A DNA stretch of 64,000 nucleotides from Pyrenochaeta sp. MPI-SDFR-AT-0127 (lineage: Eukaryota; Ascomycota; Dothideomycetes; Pleosporales; Cucurbitariaceae), in the NCBI GenBank assembly GCA_020747015.1, contig JAGTJM010000004.1, forward strand, positions 620,001-684,000. Direction: 5' to 3'. Both the position numbers and the translations under genes were made by a program. Under the pieces are notes generated by a model. That model had not been told where the DNA came from, did not search any database, and saw only the letters and a program-made list of their open reading frames with translations. This document shows positions 44,615-56,605 of the stretch, in pieces (the first letter of the stretch is position 1; every line of letters begins with the position of its first letter).

Positions 44615-47586
44615 CTAGACGATGTCCTCAATTGGGCAGTTAGGATGCAACACGTACACCACCTTGTCGTTGCTCTCAGCTTGGCCTTGCTCATCTGCAA
44701 GGCCTTCGCCACGAATGAGCATGAGGTATTGTTCCTGTTAGTTTCGTTAGGATACGTGCCATTTTCTTAGTACAAATATTAGAGCATACCTTAACGACTT
44801 TCTTGAGCACTTTCTTGGCAAGCGCTCGCTCTTTCTCCAAGTCCTCTTGCGTCTCCATTTCATTCTCCTTCTGCTCGAGGTACCAGATCAGCAGTTCTTC
44901 CTCTTCTACACCGTCCTGTGTCTCCTCCTGATCTTCATTGACACGCTTGACGAACATGTTCCGCATCGCGACATATTTGTCGTGTGTGATCTTCGTCTTC
45001 TCACGAGGAGCAATTGCAGGGGTTGCTGTTCGGTCTCTCGAAGTGTCCTGCTGACCCTCGTCCATAGCCGCATCACCTTCTACAGCTGCGGCCGCAGCTA
45101 GAAGTGCCTCATCATCCTCGTCCTCGACCTCGACGTCATCTTTCTCGACGGAGATAATAGACTGTCGGAGGAGATTGTATGCTTCCTTGACGAACTCGGG
45201 CGTGATGTCGCTGACACAGTTGGCCTTCGCGATAGCCTCTGAAAGACGGATCATACTCTCGAGCTGGCGAACAGTGATACGATAACTGTTGCGACCAATA
45301 CCACCCTGCGCATCGTCTGCTCGCAATTCCTTATACTTTTCAACTAAAGTCTCTCTCGCTTCGTCTGTAAACTCAGGGCGGAATGTCCTTGCAAAGCGGA
45401 TGTAGCGCTGCAGCTGCTCCGTGTTGAACTCAGGGTCGACTGCATCATCGCGGTCCTTGTGGATACTGACAATGTGTTCAGCGAGATGACGGTCAACGGC
45501 CTCGTCACATTCATCAAGAACTACAAAGAACAGATCGAAACGGGACATGATGGGTGCTGACATGTTGACGTTGGCACGCAATGTCGTCTTGCGGTTGTAG
45601 CGGCCACCGACCGGGTTCGCTGCAGCAAGAATCGAGGTGCGGGCATTGAGCGTAGCTTGGATACCAGCTTTGGCAATGGAGATAGTCTGTTGTTCCATGG
45701 CTTCGTGGATAGCAACCTGGTCGGCAATGTCCATTTTGTCAAACTCGTCAATGGCACAAATACCATTGTCTGCGAGCATAAGCGCACCGGCTTCAATTGT
45801 GAACTCGCCAGTCTCTTCGTCCTTTACTACAGCCGCTGTAAGACCAGCAGCCGAAGAAGCCTTGCCAGAAGTATACACGGCACGGGGAAGGAAACTACAA
45901 ATGTACTTCAAGAACTGGGACTTCGAGGTTGATGGATCACCGACAATGCAAATGTTAATGTCTCCACGTAATGCCATTCCCTCAGGCGTTTCTTTGGACA
46001 CACCGCTCATAAGCTGGAGCAGAAGACCCTTCTTGATGACCTGGTGACCATAAACCATCGGAGCGATCGAATCGACTAGGCGCATGAAAATATTTGGCTT
46101 GTGTACCATGTCCTTCAAATCTTGAATCTCAGCCGAGGTAAGCGTACCCAAGTACTCTTCTTGTGCTTCTTCTCCACTTGTTGCGTTCGATTCGATCTGC
46201 CCCTGACCAAGAGAAGCAAGGATGTTACTGGCCTGACCAGTCAAGTGGTGGTTGGATGACTGTCCAGGAGTTGAGTGATCCGGTGAAACCATGCATGCAA
46301 GGAAGGACATTCGGTAGGTGAGATCGCGAACACCGAGGGCCTTGAGACCGCTCACACCAGATCCGCCAGCATCATTACCACGTGTGGAGTTTGAAGTATC
46401 TCTCATAGCTTGTGGACGTACGCCGGGTACGCGGAACTGGCTTACGTCTGGAATAACTATAACAGTACCAGTGAAGATACACTTTTCTCCAGCTTTTGAG
46501 CGATCAACCATCTCTCCTCGAAGAATGACATCCATAGTTCGAGGCATACTACCAGTGGGGATCTCTGAGCTGTTTTCTTGAATGCGCACCTTTTGCCAGT
46601 CAACAAAAGTGGATTGTCGAATGTCTAACCGCCATCCTTCTCTGTTCATACACGTGATATTCGGGCATTGCGTTGGCTCAGTGTACTTGAAGGTTTGTTC
46701 GATATTCGGTACTACTGTATTGCAGATCTCGCAAACAAAGGTCGCCATGGAAAGCTCCGGTCGAACTTCAGATGTGCGAGTGACAGTACCGGAGATAGAA
46801 AGCAAACTTCCAATTGACGTTGTTCGCAGCTGGCGAATGCGCGACACGAGAGGGAGGTTATAGAAAGCTAGGGTGAAGAGCTTGTCCGTCTGTTGATTCG
46901 ATGTCTTCTCATTGAGACTCTCATTTTGGCTCGTAGCATTGCCATTATTGGAGGTCCCTGCTGCAGAAGCTGTCGAAGCTGGTTGTCGGTGCTGGCGAAA
47001 GTACTTTGGCTCATACTTTGCGATAAGGTTGTGGAGGGACCTGACCATATATGGCAGGAAGCGGTAATATTCGCTGGCGATTGCGGCTGCCAGGATACCA
47101 TCTTCATGTCTCAGAAGATGTGTGTAGTCAACGTAGAGAGTAGAGAGACCGTAGAGCCTCATACCCCTTATCTGCGCAATGTAGTATTTGTCCGTGGTTG
47201 GCACAGCACTCGAAGCGGGTAGAGCTGATGACGATGGGTCTTCTGCGTAGCTAAACATCTATTAGCACTGCCCACAGCCAAGTGCATTCTGAAGCTCACT
47301 TCTCTAAAAACTCCTGAAAGCGCAGCGAAAGCGTCTCTCCCGTTACGTCTACTACCTTGGGAATGTCTGTACGAGCGGCATTGGTTCTCCTGCCAGGTAC
47401 TCGTGCTCCTATGACTTCGTCGTCTGCGAATTCGACATCGCTATTTGCGCCAGCGCTTTCAGAGGGAGGTCCGCGGGGCCTAGCAGATGAGGAGCGGAAT
47501 TGCTGTGGCTGTCTTGGATTACCGGCATCACTCGAAGGGGTAGGAGCAGCGTCCGAGTTGAGGACCGCATCGAGAAGGGACGACAT
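44615..47586 (-). CDS. MCM6: MCM6, subunit of the MCM2-7 replicative helicase
   Basis: Three exons, 47586-47300, 47250-44790 and 44734-44615 (introns 49 and 55 nt; 955 residues). An N-terminal OB-fold region has a CxxC...CxxxxC zinc motif at about 269-296. The AAA+ domain follows with Walker A Gly-Asp-Pro-Ser-Thr-Ser-Lys-Ser (about 533), Walker B Cys-Ala-Ile-Asp-Glu-Phe-Asp-Lys-Met (about 597) and Ala-Ala-Asn-Pro-Val-Gly-Gly. The start of the conserved part (Arg-Leu-Tyr-Gly-Leu-Ser-Thr-Leu-Tyr-Val-Asp) and the C-terminal winged-helix region, completed by exon 3, identify MCM6 among MCM paralogs. It unwinds DNA at origins and forks. Upstream MCB/SCB/E2F-like sites are described separately. Confidence 0.95.
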
Positions 47587-47653
47587 GGCGAAAGGGTGTG
47601 GGTTGTTTTGTGTGATGTTGTATGCGGGCGGGCAAGCATCTACAGACAGGAGA

Positions 47654-47688
47654 TTTGGCGCGGGGGCTGTCAACGACGCGAAAACGCG
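47654..47688. promoter_or_regulatory. E2F/MBF- and SBF-like motifs in the MCM6 promoter
   Basis: TTTGGCGCG at 47654-47662 matches the E2F-like core, and ACGCGAAAACGCG at 47676-47688 combines an SCB-like CGCGAAA with two ACGCG cores. They lie about 70-100 bp upstream of the MCM6 ATG. Such sites drive G1/S transcription of replication genes in fungi. Confidence 0.55.
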
Positions 47689-48282
47689 CCCACAGTCGCG
47701 CAATCCCAATTGGGACATAAGTGGTGGTCCGTGCATATAGCCACCTCACTTCAAAGGCACGAAGTCGAGCAGGTGTACAAGATCCGTTCTATTGTTTGGG
47801 TAAAAGGATTTCTCACAATTTTAATGTTAACTCTAAATCATCAATGTACAGCTGTATAGCGGCCGTTGGGCTTCTTGTACAACACCAAGGTCGATATGAA
47901 ATGGAGTTCAGCATTTTTTTGAGCAGCCCATCACTTGCTGGTGCGCTTTTGTTCAGGAGTTCAAGCGGCGTGAAAGAGCAAGCGAGCAGAGAGAAGTATA
48001 GCCTAGACATATGTACACACAACGACACCATGGGTTGGTAATAACGCTATACATAGTAATACGCGTATCGAGCAGGAAACAGGGCTCCATATCAAGAAGA
48101 GGGTATACAACTTAACCATGCTATCCACACTACGCTCTCGAAATAAATCACACGCTACTCAGGCATCAGGCATTTCCGAAAAACATCAGATGGATATCAA
48201 AACACCAAAGAACGCCCACCTTATCCATCTTGTGCAGCAGTATTCCCACCATCCCACGAAACATCTCTAGGCTATACACAGA
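47689..48282. other. Intergenic, MCM6 distal promoter and SUN gene 3' flank
   Basis: No coding signal. The two flanking genes are both on the minus strand. Confidence 0.5.
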
Positions 48283-50577
48283 TCAAACGACAGGGGTATC
48301 CAGGAAAGTAGTATACTTGTACTCCTCAGGAGCGTCGCCATGTAGACGCACGCGGTACAGGCACGTGTGGTCACCGCCCCAGTTGGTGAGAACACGCAAT
48401 ATAATCTTGGATATAGGTTTGGCGGTAGCAGCATCGAGATCAAAAGTCTGTATGTGGTTTCCAGAGTGGATGTTATAGACAAAGCTGCCGAGGCATTGCC
48501 AGCCATCCGGACCATTCTGGCATTGATCCTTCATGTGATTGTATCGGAGCTTAACTGGTTCATCTGTATCAGTCCACACTTCGATATGCCGGGGTGCATT
48601 ATTGATGTTGGATGTAGGCACCATGTTCATGGGCACATGTTCAATGGTGACTTGATTTGGAAACATAGGTTGACCAAGGTTGACCGCGAGTTGAGCTCGT
48701 CCGCTTCGCGGAGCGTCTGGGGTAGCACACCAGCAATCGCCAACCTCTTCCCAAGAAGTCAATGCGGCCTTAGGGGGGTTGCGTGGAGTGATCCAGGCGA
48801 ACCTATGAAAGAAAAAGCTAGCTTCTGGGGAGAAGGTGGCGGAGGTAAGAGTTGGATCAATGTAGGCGCCAAGTCCGGGTGAGAAGTAGTTTACTTTTCG
48901 CATGACGAGCTCGTAGTTGGCGACAAGGTTGCTCTGTGCGAGAGACGCAAGACGAATTTGATCCATCATTACCTTCTTCGCTTCCAACCGAGCCACAGCC
49001 GCGATCTGTTCGCTTTGGCCTCGAATAGTGTCAAGAAACTTTTCATCAACACGCGCGGAGATATTCTTATAATGCTGTTGCATTATATCGATAAACTCAT
49101 GCCGGGGCACAGCTTCAGGCGAAACTTTATGACCGTTACCATCCATAGGGGCGCCAATGATGTCATCCACTTTGTTACGGTTTCTTTTCAGGAAGCTGAT
49201 CCACTCCGCATCATCGCTTTGAGAATCCACTTTATTAAGCAAGGCGGTCCAAAACTCGTCTGAGATTTCACGTCGGCCATCTGGGTGGCGATGAACGACT
49301 ATGTGTTGTGGCAATTCCTCTCTTAATTCTTGTAGGGTCCTGCGCATGGCATCAAATTTGCCTTCAACCTTCTCATTGAGCTTGCGCACACGAGACCAAA
49401 GGTTGCGATAATCTTCTGTGCCATCAGCACGGATATAATCGCGGAGAGTCTCCTCTTCGTTCAAGCCGTCCCTGTTGTGTCTGCGCGGCATGATTGATTC
49501 GGCCAGGTAATGCCATGTACGGGAGACGGGACCAGTAAAGGCCTGACCCATACCTAGCCCTGGGACGGACTCTGGATATCCAGATGACGACAGGGTGGAA
49601 AATAAGATGCTCAAAACGACACTAGCGATGACGGACCAGAATGCCCATATAATATATTTCTTCCAGGGCCATTCAACCTCGTCCACATGAGGCGGTTCGA
49701 CGTTGCCGAGCCACTCATCTACGTTGGGGGGATTATTGACTTGGCGCTGGCGCCCTCCCAATCGATGCTGAGGTTGCGGTTTTGGAGGTCCTTCTCGCTG
49801 TAGGCGTGCTTGTTCTTCTGCAATCAAATCGTCTACTGAATTTTCAATGGCTGTCCGGTCCTTCGACATCATGCGAGGTGGGGCTCGTTCTGGCGTTGCC
49901 TGCGCTTGAGTAGATGGCTGAGCTAGAGGTTTGCCTGGGATCTGAGTTCGGGCTTGGAATGAACGGCGTGTGGTAGTTTTCTGCAACAAAGGCGTACCTT
50001 CTGAGACATCCTGGGATGAGAAGCGCATCTCTCGTCGCCCGTATTGGAGTAGCATTCCTCCTTCGTGGTTCATACCAAAAGACTTGGATGTATTCCCTAC
50101 AGAAGCGGCAAGGTCATCGTCGCTAGGAGTGATATCTTCACTGTCCAAAAAAGATAGGCCAGGCACCACCCTTGAAGGAACTTGGGGTAGTGGAGATGTT
50201 GAATTTCGTTGTGCGTTGCCGTTGAGAGCGCCACTCCTGCGTGGTGTCTCCGCGCCTAGCTCATCAATGTCATCATCGTCATCTTCATCCTCCTCTTCAT
50301 CATCGCGTGCGAACGCATCACCTCGTTGGTTTTGGAACGCCTGGGCAAACCCAGTCGCAGAAACAGCAAGCTCTTCAGCGGCGCCGACACGACCACTTGC
50401 ACCGTAAGCATTGGACTTGCGAGTTTTGACTTTGGTGAGCGGGCCTTTACGATGTAGCCTCGAACCACCGTTAGTCAATTGGGTGACTGCAGATTCATCT
50501 GCGACCGAACTAGCCTTTGTACTGAGGCGGTTAGAGCGACGTGGCGTCGGTGCACCTAGATTTCCAAGTTGTGACAT
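48283..50577 (-). CDS. SUN-domain nuclear-envelope protein (Sad1/UNC-84 type)
   Basis: An intronless 764-residue protein. The N-terminal region (1-300) is basic and Ser/Pro-rich with an acidic Asp/Glu run near residue 100, presumably nucleoplasmic. A single membrane segment lies at about 309-335 (Ile-Ile-Trp-Ala-Phe-Trp-Ser-Val-Ile-Ala). A lumenal coiled-coil-like region follows, then the C-terminal SUN domain (about 585-755) with Cys-Trp-Cys, Val-Thr-Ile-Glu-His-Val-Pro and Trp-Gly-Gly-Asp-His-Thr-Cys-Leu-Tyr-Arg-Val-Arg-Leu-His-Gly. SUN proteins pair with KASH proteins in LINC complexes that link chromatin and spindle pole body to the cytoskeleton. Confidence 0.93.
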   Translation of the reverse strand: MSQLGNLGAPTPRRSNRLSTKASSVADESAVTQLTNGGSRLHRKGPLTKVKTRKSNAYGASGRVGAAEELAVSATGFAQAFQNQRGDAFARDDEEEDEDDDDDIDELGAETPRRSGALNGNAQRNSTSPLPQVPSRVVPGLSFLDSEDITPSDDDLAASVGNTSKSFGMNHEGGMLLQYGRREMRFSSQDVSEGTPLLQKTTTRRSFQARTQIPGKPLAQPSTQAQATPERAPPRMMSKDRTAIENSVDDLIAEEQARLQREGPPKPQPQHRLGGRQRQVNNPPNVDEWLGNVEPPHVDEVEWPWKKYIIWAFWSVIASVVLSILFSTLSSSGYPESVPGLGMGQAFTGPVSRTWHYLAESIMPRRHNRDGLNEEETLRDYIRADGTEDYRNLWSRVRKLNEKVEGKFDAMRRTLQELREELPQHIVVHRHPDGRREISDEFWTALLNKVDSQSDDAEWISFLKRNRNKVDDIIGAPMDGNGHKVSPEAVPRHEFIDIMQQHYKNISARVDEKFLDTIRGQSEQIAAVARLEAKKVMMDQIRLASLAQSNLVANYELVMRKVNYFSPGLGAYIDPTLTSATFSPEASFFFHRFAWITPRNPPKAALTSWEEVGDCWCATPDAPRSGRAQLAVNLGQPMFPNQVTIEHVPMNMVPTSNINNAPRHIEVWTDTDEPVKLRYNHMKDQCQNGPDGWQCLGSFVYNIHSGNHIQTFDLDAATAKPISKIILRVLTNWGGDHTCLYRVRLHGDAPEEYKYTTFLDTPVV

Positions 50578-52174
50578 GGCGAGTGAGTGGGTGACAAAAC
50601 GTGCGGTTAGGCGTTCATAAAGTGTCGCAAGGTCGAGTCCAATATGAGCTTTGCGGAGCTGAAAGAATGGTGAGTTTTTGCTCAGTCACAGAACGTTCAG
50701 ACGCCAAGGAAAGGCAGTAGAGAGGAGATGGATGATTTTGCGCAAGTTGGTTGTGGGTGGTGTTGACAATAGCGTCAGAAAAACGCTTGAGCACAACTTC
50801 AAAAGACAAGAGAAGATGGATCAAGAAGTAAACGCAGGAGTCAGAAAATTTAGTGTTGTAGATGTAAAAGCTGGAGCGATAAATGCACATTGGAGTAAGA
50901 AAATGGGAAGCTAGAGCGATGCTTTGATTTGGGACGGACAAGGATGAAAGGCTTTGTGTAGACTTATAGACTTACATGTTCGCACAGAATTCACTTCTTT
51001 GCAACCTTGGATCTCCTAACACGAGATGCACCCTAGGGATGCAGCTTTAAATCGCTGATGGTGCGAATTGTGATGTTGTTGATGCGGTTTTCCAGAAGCA
51101 GCGACGTGCAAACACGTAGAATAAACTTTCACGCGTCGCGAGTACCGGCGTCACTGCGCTACCAAGTCGGTAAAGGTATTTTTTGACGCTGATGGATTCT
51201 CGAGGTACAGCCCGCGACCATTTTCCTGGGGTCCAGCGCGGTGCTCTTGACGCGTGTGGATGGCGATGTTGGCGTTTGATGGAGTGAAGTTGGAGAGCGT
51301 GTTTTGCAAGGGTTCAGCCTCTTTCTGCCAGCGCCTGCGCTCGGAAACGGCTGCCTTAGCGAAGGCGGCAGGGATCTGCAGAACGTGGCGGCATGTGCCA
51401 TGGCAGTGGCTTGAGCGAACACAAGCACTGTGCAGGAGACGTGAACAAAGATGGGGCTCTTGAGATGCTGAACGTTTGTCCGTAGAGTGTAGGCTAGTGC
51501 TGCCGCTTGCAAGGATCTGGGTGATGCATGAGCAAATGTCGGACCCTCTTTGAAGCGGAGTAAAAGACCCTGGGAAACAACCCAACGCTTCTTCCGCTTC
51601 CTCGCATCTACTTTGGCTCCTGGGGTCGTGCATGTTTTGTTGCACCGCGATGCCGTGACTTCATTGTGGTCTGCATAGCGACCGAGGTGTTCAGGTTACG
51701 TACAACCAGGGGCTTTGTTGAGTTGGGAGGGAGTGGTACAAGGACAAGCAAACAATGAGCCAGGGCTGTCAAAGAAAATACATGTTGCTTTTCTTTCTTG
51801 AGGCCAACTGCAGGCTGAGCCGAGTACTAGAGATAGTCCTCGTAATCCAACGCACTACACGCAGTCCCTACAGGCAAACTTGCCCAGGGATCAATCAGCA
51901 AGTCGCACAAACAACATGCTGATGGCGAAAGGGCGTGCACCAGACCAGGTTCCAGGGCTTCTATCGACCTGCATCTTCCCCAATCAGGCGATCGTTCCGC
52001 ACACCGCTCCCGCATCGCTAGTGGGACAGCCAGCCATGCTCAACACCTTTCGTGTTCTCGGCTTTTTATATCTTGGTGACCTCCCAAACTGTACGCAAAA
52101 AAATCTCACTCTGAATAAGAACCTCCCTCCTAGTCCTGCCCCTACCAAACCAAAATACCCCCCCAAGCTTCAAC
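50578..52174. other. Divergent intergenic region, 1.6 kb, SUN gene / GAL10
   Basis: Promoters of the SUN gene (left) and epimerase gene (right). A TTTTTATAT box at about 52063-52071 lies about 105 bp upstream of the epimerase ATG. Two overlapping minus-strand frames at 51151-51645 are open, but neither resembles a protein family, so I do not call a gene. Confidence 0.45.
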
Positions 52175-53448
52175 ATGGTCGTAGGATCTGTCCTCGTTAC
52201 CGGGTAAGCTACCCCTCCACCCCCGCCATTTCAGCTTGAGCTTCAAAAAAGTTCGGGCCACACAACAAAACATCGTGGCATTGGTGCTGACAATGGCTCA
52301 GTGGCACGGGCTATATCGGCTCTTTCACGGCTCTCGCTCTTCTCGAAGCTGATTACAAGGTCGTCATTGTCGACAACCTCTACAATTCCTCTCCCGAGGT
52401 CGTCAACCGCATTGAGCTCATCTGCGGCAAGCGACCTGCCTTCTACCAGGTCGACATCACAGATGAAGCCGCACTCGACAAGGTGTTCGAGGAGAACCCC
52501 GATATCGACAACGTCATCCACTTTGCTGCCTTGAAGGTAATGTTTCCACTTGCATCACGCAAACCTCGACTAACAGAAACATAGGCCGTTGGAGAATCTG
52601 GCGAAATTCCTCTGACATATTACCGCGTCAACGTTGGCGGCTCCGTATCTCTCCTCTCCTCCATGGTCAAGCACAACGTAACAAACATCGTCTTCTCCTC
52701 CTCTGCAACTGTCTATGGTGATGCTACACGCGTCCCCAACATGATTCCCATTCCCGAGCACTGCCCCATCGGCCCAACCAATGTCTATGGGCGCACAAAG
52801 TCCACCGTCGAGGGCGCTATCACAGACACAATCGATGCACAGCGCAATAATGCGCGAAAAGCTGGCAAGCCTGAGGGAGAGATCAAGAAGTGGAATGCCG
52901 CCCTGCTGAGGTATTTCAACCCAGCCGGTGCGCATCCAAGTGGCATCATGGGCGAGAATCCGCTCGGCGTACCGTACAATCTGCTCCCACTACTGGCGCA
53001 GGTCGCGATTGGGAAGCGCGAGAAGCTCCTCGTTTTTGGCGACGACTATGCCTCCAAGGACGGCACTGCAATCCGCGACTACATCCACGTCCTCGACCTC
53101 GCGCGCGGCCATCTGCAAGCACTCAACTATCTGCGCGAGCAGCAACCCGGCGTCAAAGCCTGGAATCTGGGCACAGGCAAGGGGTCAACGGTAATTGACA
53201 TGATCAAGGCTTTCAGCTCAGTTGTTGGAAGAGATCTGGCATATGAGGTTGCGCCGCGGAGACACGGTGATGTGCTCGACTTGACAGCCAACCCCACACT
53301 GGCGAACAAGGAGTTGGACTGGAAGACGGAGTTTACACTGGAAGATGCGTGCGCAGACTTGTGGAAGTGGACAGAGAATAACCCCGAGGGTTATGAGCAG
53401 CAGCCACCCAAGGAGTTCCTCGAGGCATTGAAGAACAAGAAGGCTTGA
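52175..53448 (+). CDS. GAL10: UDP-glucose 4-epimerase
   Basis: Three exons, 52175-52203, 52302-52536 and 52585-53448 (introns 98 and 48 nt; 375 residues). The first 29-nt exon ends inside the NAD-binding motif, and splicing rebuilds Val-Thr-Gly-Gly-Thr-Gly-Tyr-Ile-Gly. The catalytic Ser/Tyr/Lys are in Ser-Ser-Ser-Ala-Thr-Val-Tyr and Tyr-Gly-Arg-Thr-Lys (Tyr near 156). Arg-Tyr-Phe-Asn-Pro-Ala-Gly-Ala-His and Arg-Asp-Tyr-Ile-His-Val are family signatures. It interconverts UDP-glucose and UDP-galactose in the Leloir pathway and supplies UDP-galactose for wall polymers. There is no mutarotase domain, unlike budding-yeast Gal10. It is convergent with ARC1, 314 bp apart. Confidence 0.95.
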
Positions 53449-53762
53449 TTGGAGTGTACGGAGACTAACGGATGGAGACGCGGGCTGGGGTAGTAATAGG
53501 TTACGGACTTGACGATATACCGCTGCAGAAGCATGATACATGACATAGATCTACGGAGTGTCAAAAACAAAATAGACGCAAATCGGACATTGGAACACTT
53601 TTTGAAAATGGTCTCAGCTTATTCTTCCTCTACCGATTGTATGCAACTCTCTATCTCCATGGAGACGCCTGTGCTCCTTAGGTGGTACTAATGAAAGAGG
53701 TGTTCTCCGCCATTACGGTCCTATGCAGTATCTTCCATGTACGAGGCAATAACTACTTTCCT
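53449..53762. other. Convergent 3' region, GAL10 / ARC1
   Basis: 314 bp with nothing coding, shared downstream region of two convergent genes. Confidence 0.5.
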
Positions 53763-55195
53763 TTATCGCACAATAGCGCCCTTCAGTGTAGGAATACTGC
53801 ACAATCCCTCTTTTGTCCTCAACTTTGCGACACCCGTCTTCTTATCTGCACCCTCTCCGCTCAATTGTGGAACAGCACCAACATCAAAGCCGACCTCAAG
53901 TCCCTCTGTGGTTGTGAAACCCGGCTGGAAGGTCTCCCAAATCTTCTTCTTCGGGTTTAGAACGCCTTCTGGTTCGCCTTCCCACCCTTCAAAGTACACT
54001 CTGTCACCAGCTTTCGAGTCAGCAGGCGGGTTGACCAACTCCACGGGGCCCTTGTGATTATCCACCTCGCCCTCTGCGATCCGTGGTGACGCAGCTAAAA
54101 CCATAGCGCAAGACTTGACACCGCGCATAGTCACTGGCTTTAAGTTGCATACCGCGACGATTTTGCGGTTCTGCATGTCGGCGAGGGGGATGAGGCCGTT
54201 GAGGCCGGAGCAGACGGTTCGCACGACCTGGCCTTCGTACTCGGAGGTGTTCTCTGTGCCGGGGGCGTCACCAACAGCGATAGTGCTTACGAAGAGGGAG
54301 TCGGCATTGGGATGGGTTTCGGCCTTGAGAATGTGGCCAACGCGGAGATCGATAAGGGCGGGAGTGAGGGGTTTCTCTACTGGTGCTCTGTCATACTGTT
54401 AGTTGATGTGTGACGCACAAGGTATCTGGCAACGTACGCTTTCTGCGGCTTGGGTTGCTTTTCTTTCTTCTCCTTCTTTTTGGTAGGTGCACCTTCTGGT
54501 GGCCCTCCACCGGTTGTAGGCTTGCCAGCTACTGCTGATGCCACGGCCTCACCAGCGGCCTGCACCTTATCCTTCGCTTTCTCCTTCTTGCTCTTGCCTC
54601 CCTGGCCACCTTGGCCGCCCTGCTCCCCAGTCAGAGTGGTAGGTGTAGCGCCTGACGCAGCAGCATTCGCCGCAGCGGCTTCCTTTTCCTTCTTTTTGCG
54701 CTCCTTCTCGGCCTTTGCGTCTACCGGTTTGATCTTGAAGACCACGTTGTCCAGGTCGATATTGACCTTGTCATCCAACTTCAAACCAAAGACTGGTGAG
54801 TTCTGGACGAAGTCGACATGTCGAACGATGTGATGATAGCCTTGTTCTCCAGTCCTCTCGTCTGCACTCCATTTTGAGACTACAGGGGCGAGCTTCTGGT
54901 AGATGGCAATGTCAGCGACCGAGGGCTTTGCACCGAGGAGGGTGGTTCGGCTCGAGAGGTGCGTGTTCAGTGACGATAGGCGCTCGGCAGACTTTGCGGC
55001 ATCCTCAGAAGGCGAGGCGATGTGAGAAGCTGTGACTAGCCATTGGGACAGCTCAGCTTTCTCGGCGTCCGTGTATGTGGCTTCTGGAAATAGCTTTTGG
55101 GAGGCCTTGACAGCGTCTGTCTCGTCGGCGGCATTGTTCGGCGCGTGAGAGCTGAGATAGGCGACTAGGCTCGCGTCGAGTGTAGGGCTCGCCAT
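53763..55195 (-). CDS. ARC1: ARC1-type tRNA-binding synthetase cofactor
   Basis: Two exons, 55195-54438 and 54387-53763 (intron 50 nt; 460 residues). An N-terminal GST-C-like domain (about 20-150) is followed by a Lys/Ala-rich basic linker (about 165-255) and a C-terminal EMAP-II/tRNA-binding OB-fold domain (Leu-Arg-Val-Gly-His-Ile...His-Pro-Asn-Ala-Asp-Ser-Leu and Asn-Leu-Lys-Pro-Val-Thr-Met-Arg-Gly-Val-Lys-Ser). Arc1 binds methionyl- and glutamyl-tRNA synthetases and delivers tRNA to them in the cytosol. The frame continues open upstream to another ATG at 55420; see findings. The chosen start matches the family length. Confidence 0.9.
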
Positions 55196-55739
55196 GTTGG
55201 GCAAAAAGGTTCGCTGGAAAAAGTTGAGAGCAAGTGGATGTAGCGGGGTAAAGAAATTGATGGTGAGGCTGGGTGCGGCGTGTGCTATAAATCTGCGGGG
55301 ACCCCGAGCAGGAGTATGGAAACTCAGAAGCTGGCCTGGCCTTGGGCGCAAGGATTGAGGCGGTCTGGCGTGGAGAACTGGAAGAGAGGGCGTAGCTGAG
55401 GGTGAGCTGCGAAGATGCATGATACACGTGAGTCAATTCAGGTCCACCCACCTTCACCGCGGGGCGCAGAAGCCTTGCAGGCATGCAAGCTCGACCGCAC
55501 AGGCCATTCGCGATTTGACTTCGAGCGCGTCCAGGGCCACGGCAGGCTCGACATGATTAAGGACGCTTGGTGAAGCTTGGCCATGGCACACTGCAGCCTT
55601 ACCTGGCCTGTATGGCTTGTAGGCAATAGTCCAGATGACGCATGTTGTTTGTTGCCTGCACGCCCCGCGTTCCCATAAAGTTTCCCAGCTCCCGGAGACT
55701 CGTCTGCCCCGCAACACCATTACTACACAGCGCAGCAAC
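55196..55739. promoter_or_regulatory. Divergent promoter region, ARC1 / ubiquitin hydrolase
   Basis: 544 bp between divergent starts. The ARC1-proximal half is pyrimidine-rich on the minus strand and contains an in-frame upstream ATG at 55420. No additional gene is called. Confidence 0.45.
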
Positions 55740-56605
55740 ATGGCTTCTGAACCGTCACCAGATGTTCCGCCGGGCAGGAAGAGGTTCATTCCTCTGGGTG
55801 AGTCACGGAGCATCCTTGCTCAAAGCATAGGAAGTAACATACGGCGGCAGAGAACAATCCAGAAGTTATGTCCTCGCTTGTCCATAAGCTCGGTCTATCT
55901 CAGAAGCTCGCATTCCACGACGTCTTCAGCATTGATGAGCCCGAATTGCTTGCCTTCGTGCCTCGCCCCGCCCACGCTCTGCTCCTAGTCTTTCCAGTCA
56001 GTGAGACATACGAGCAGTTCCGCGTTCAGGAAGACAAAGGACGGCCCGAGTACGAAGGCCACGGTCCGGACGAAGAGGTTATTTGGTACAAGCAGACAAT
56101 TGGCAATGCCTGTGGTCTGATCGGCCTGCTTCATGGTGTCTCCAATGGCGCAGCACGCTCCAACATTGGTAGGTTGCAACAGTCGAGCAAGAGAGCCCTG
56201 GGCCAAGCTAACCACCCTTCAGAACCCAGCTCGAACCTGGCCAAGCTACTGAACGATGCTATTCCGCTCAAGCCTGCTGAACGAGCCGATCTCCTCTACG
56301 AATCTGAAGCACTTGAGAGTGCACACCGTGCTGCTGCCACTGGGGGTGACACTTCTGCCCCTGCGGCCGAAGACAACGTAGACTTACACTACGTCTGCTT
56401 CGTCAAGTCAAAGAACAATCACCTGTGGGAAATGGACGGTCGTCGCAAGGGTCCCCTTGATCGTGGCGAGCTTAGCCCGGATGAGGACGTACTTAGCGAG
56501 AGGGCCCTCGATCTGGGCGTGCGTAGCTTCCTGAAGCGAGAGGCAGCAGGAGAAAAGGGAGACTTACGGTTCAGTCTAATCACGCTCGCCGAGTCATTGG
56601 ACTAG
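55740..56605 (+). CDS. Ubiquitin C-terminal hydrolase, UCH-L3/YUH1 type
   Basis: Three exons, 55740-55797, 55851-56168 and 56223-56605 (introns 53 and 54 nt; 252 residues). The catalytic Cys is in Thr-Ile-Gly-Asn-Ala-Cys-Gly (about 107), the His in Val-Asp-Leu-His-Tyr-Val-Cys-Phe, and the Asp in Leu-Trp-Glu-Met-Asp-Gly-Arg. This matches the UCH peptidase C12 family, which trims small adducts from the ubiquitin or NEDD8 C terminus. The second intron is stop-free and a multiple of three; splicing gives Ser-Asn-Ile-Glu-Pro-Ser-Ser-Asn-Leu, as in homologs, and removes an 18-residue insertion. Confidence 0.92.

Noticed and set aside
51151..51645. 164-codon minus-strand frame upstream of GAL10
   Set aside because: A second minus-strand frame is also open over the same bases, and neither shows domains, a signal peptide or splice continuity.
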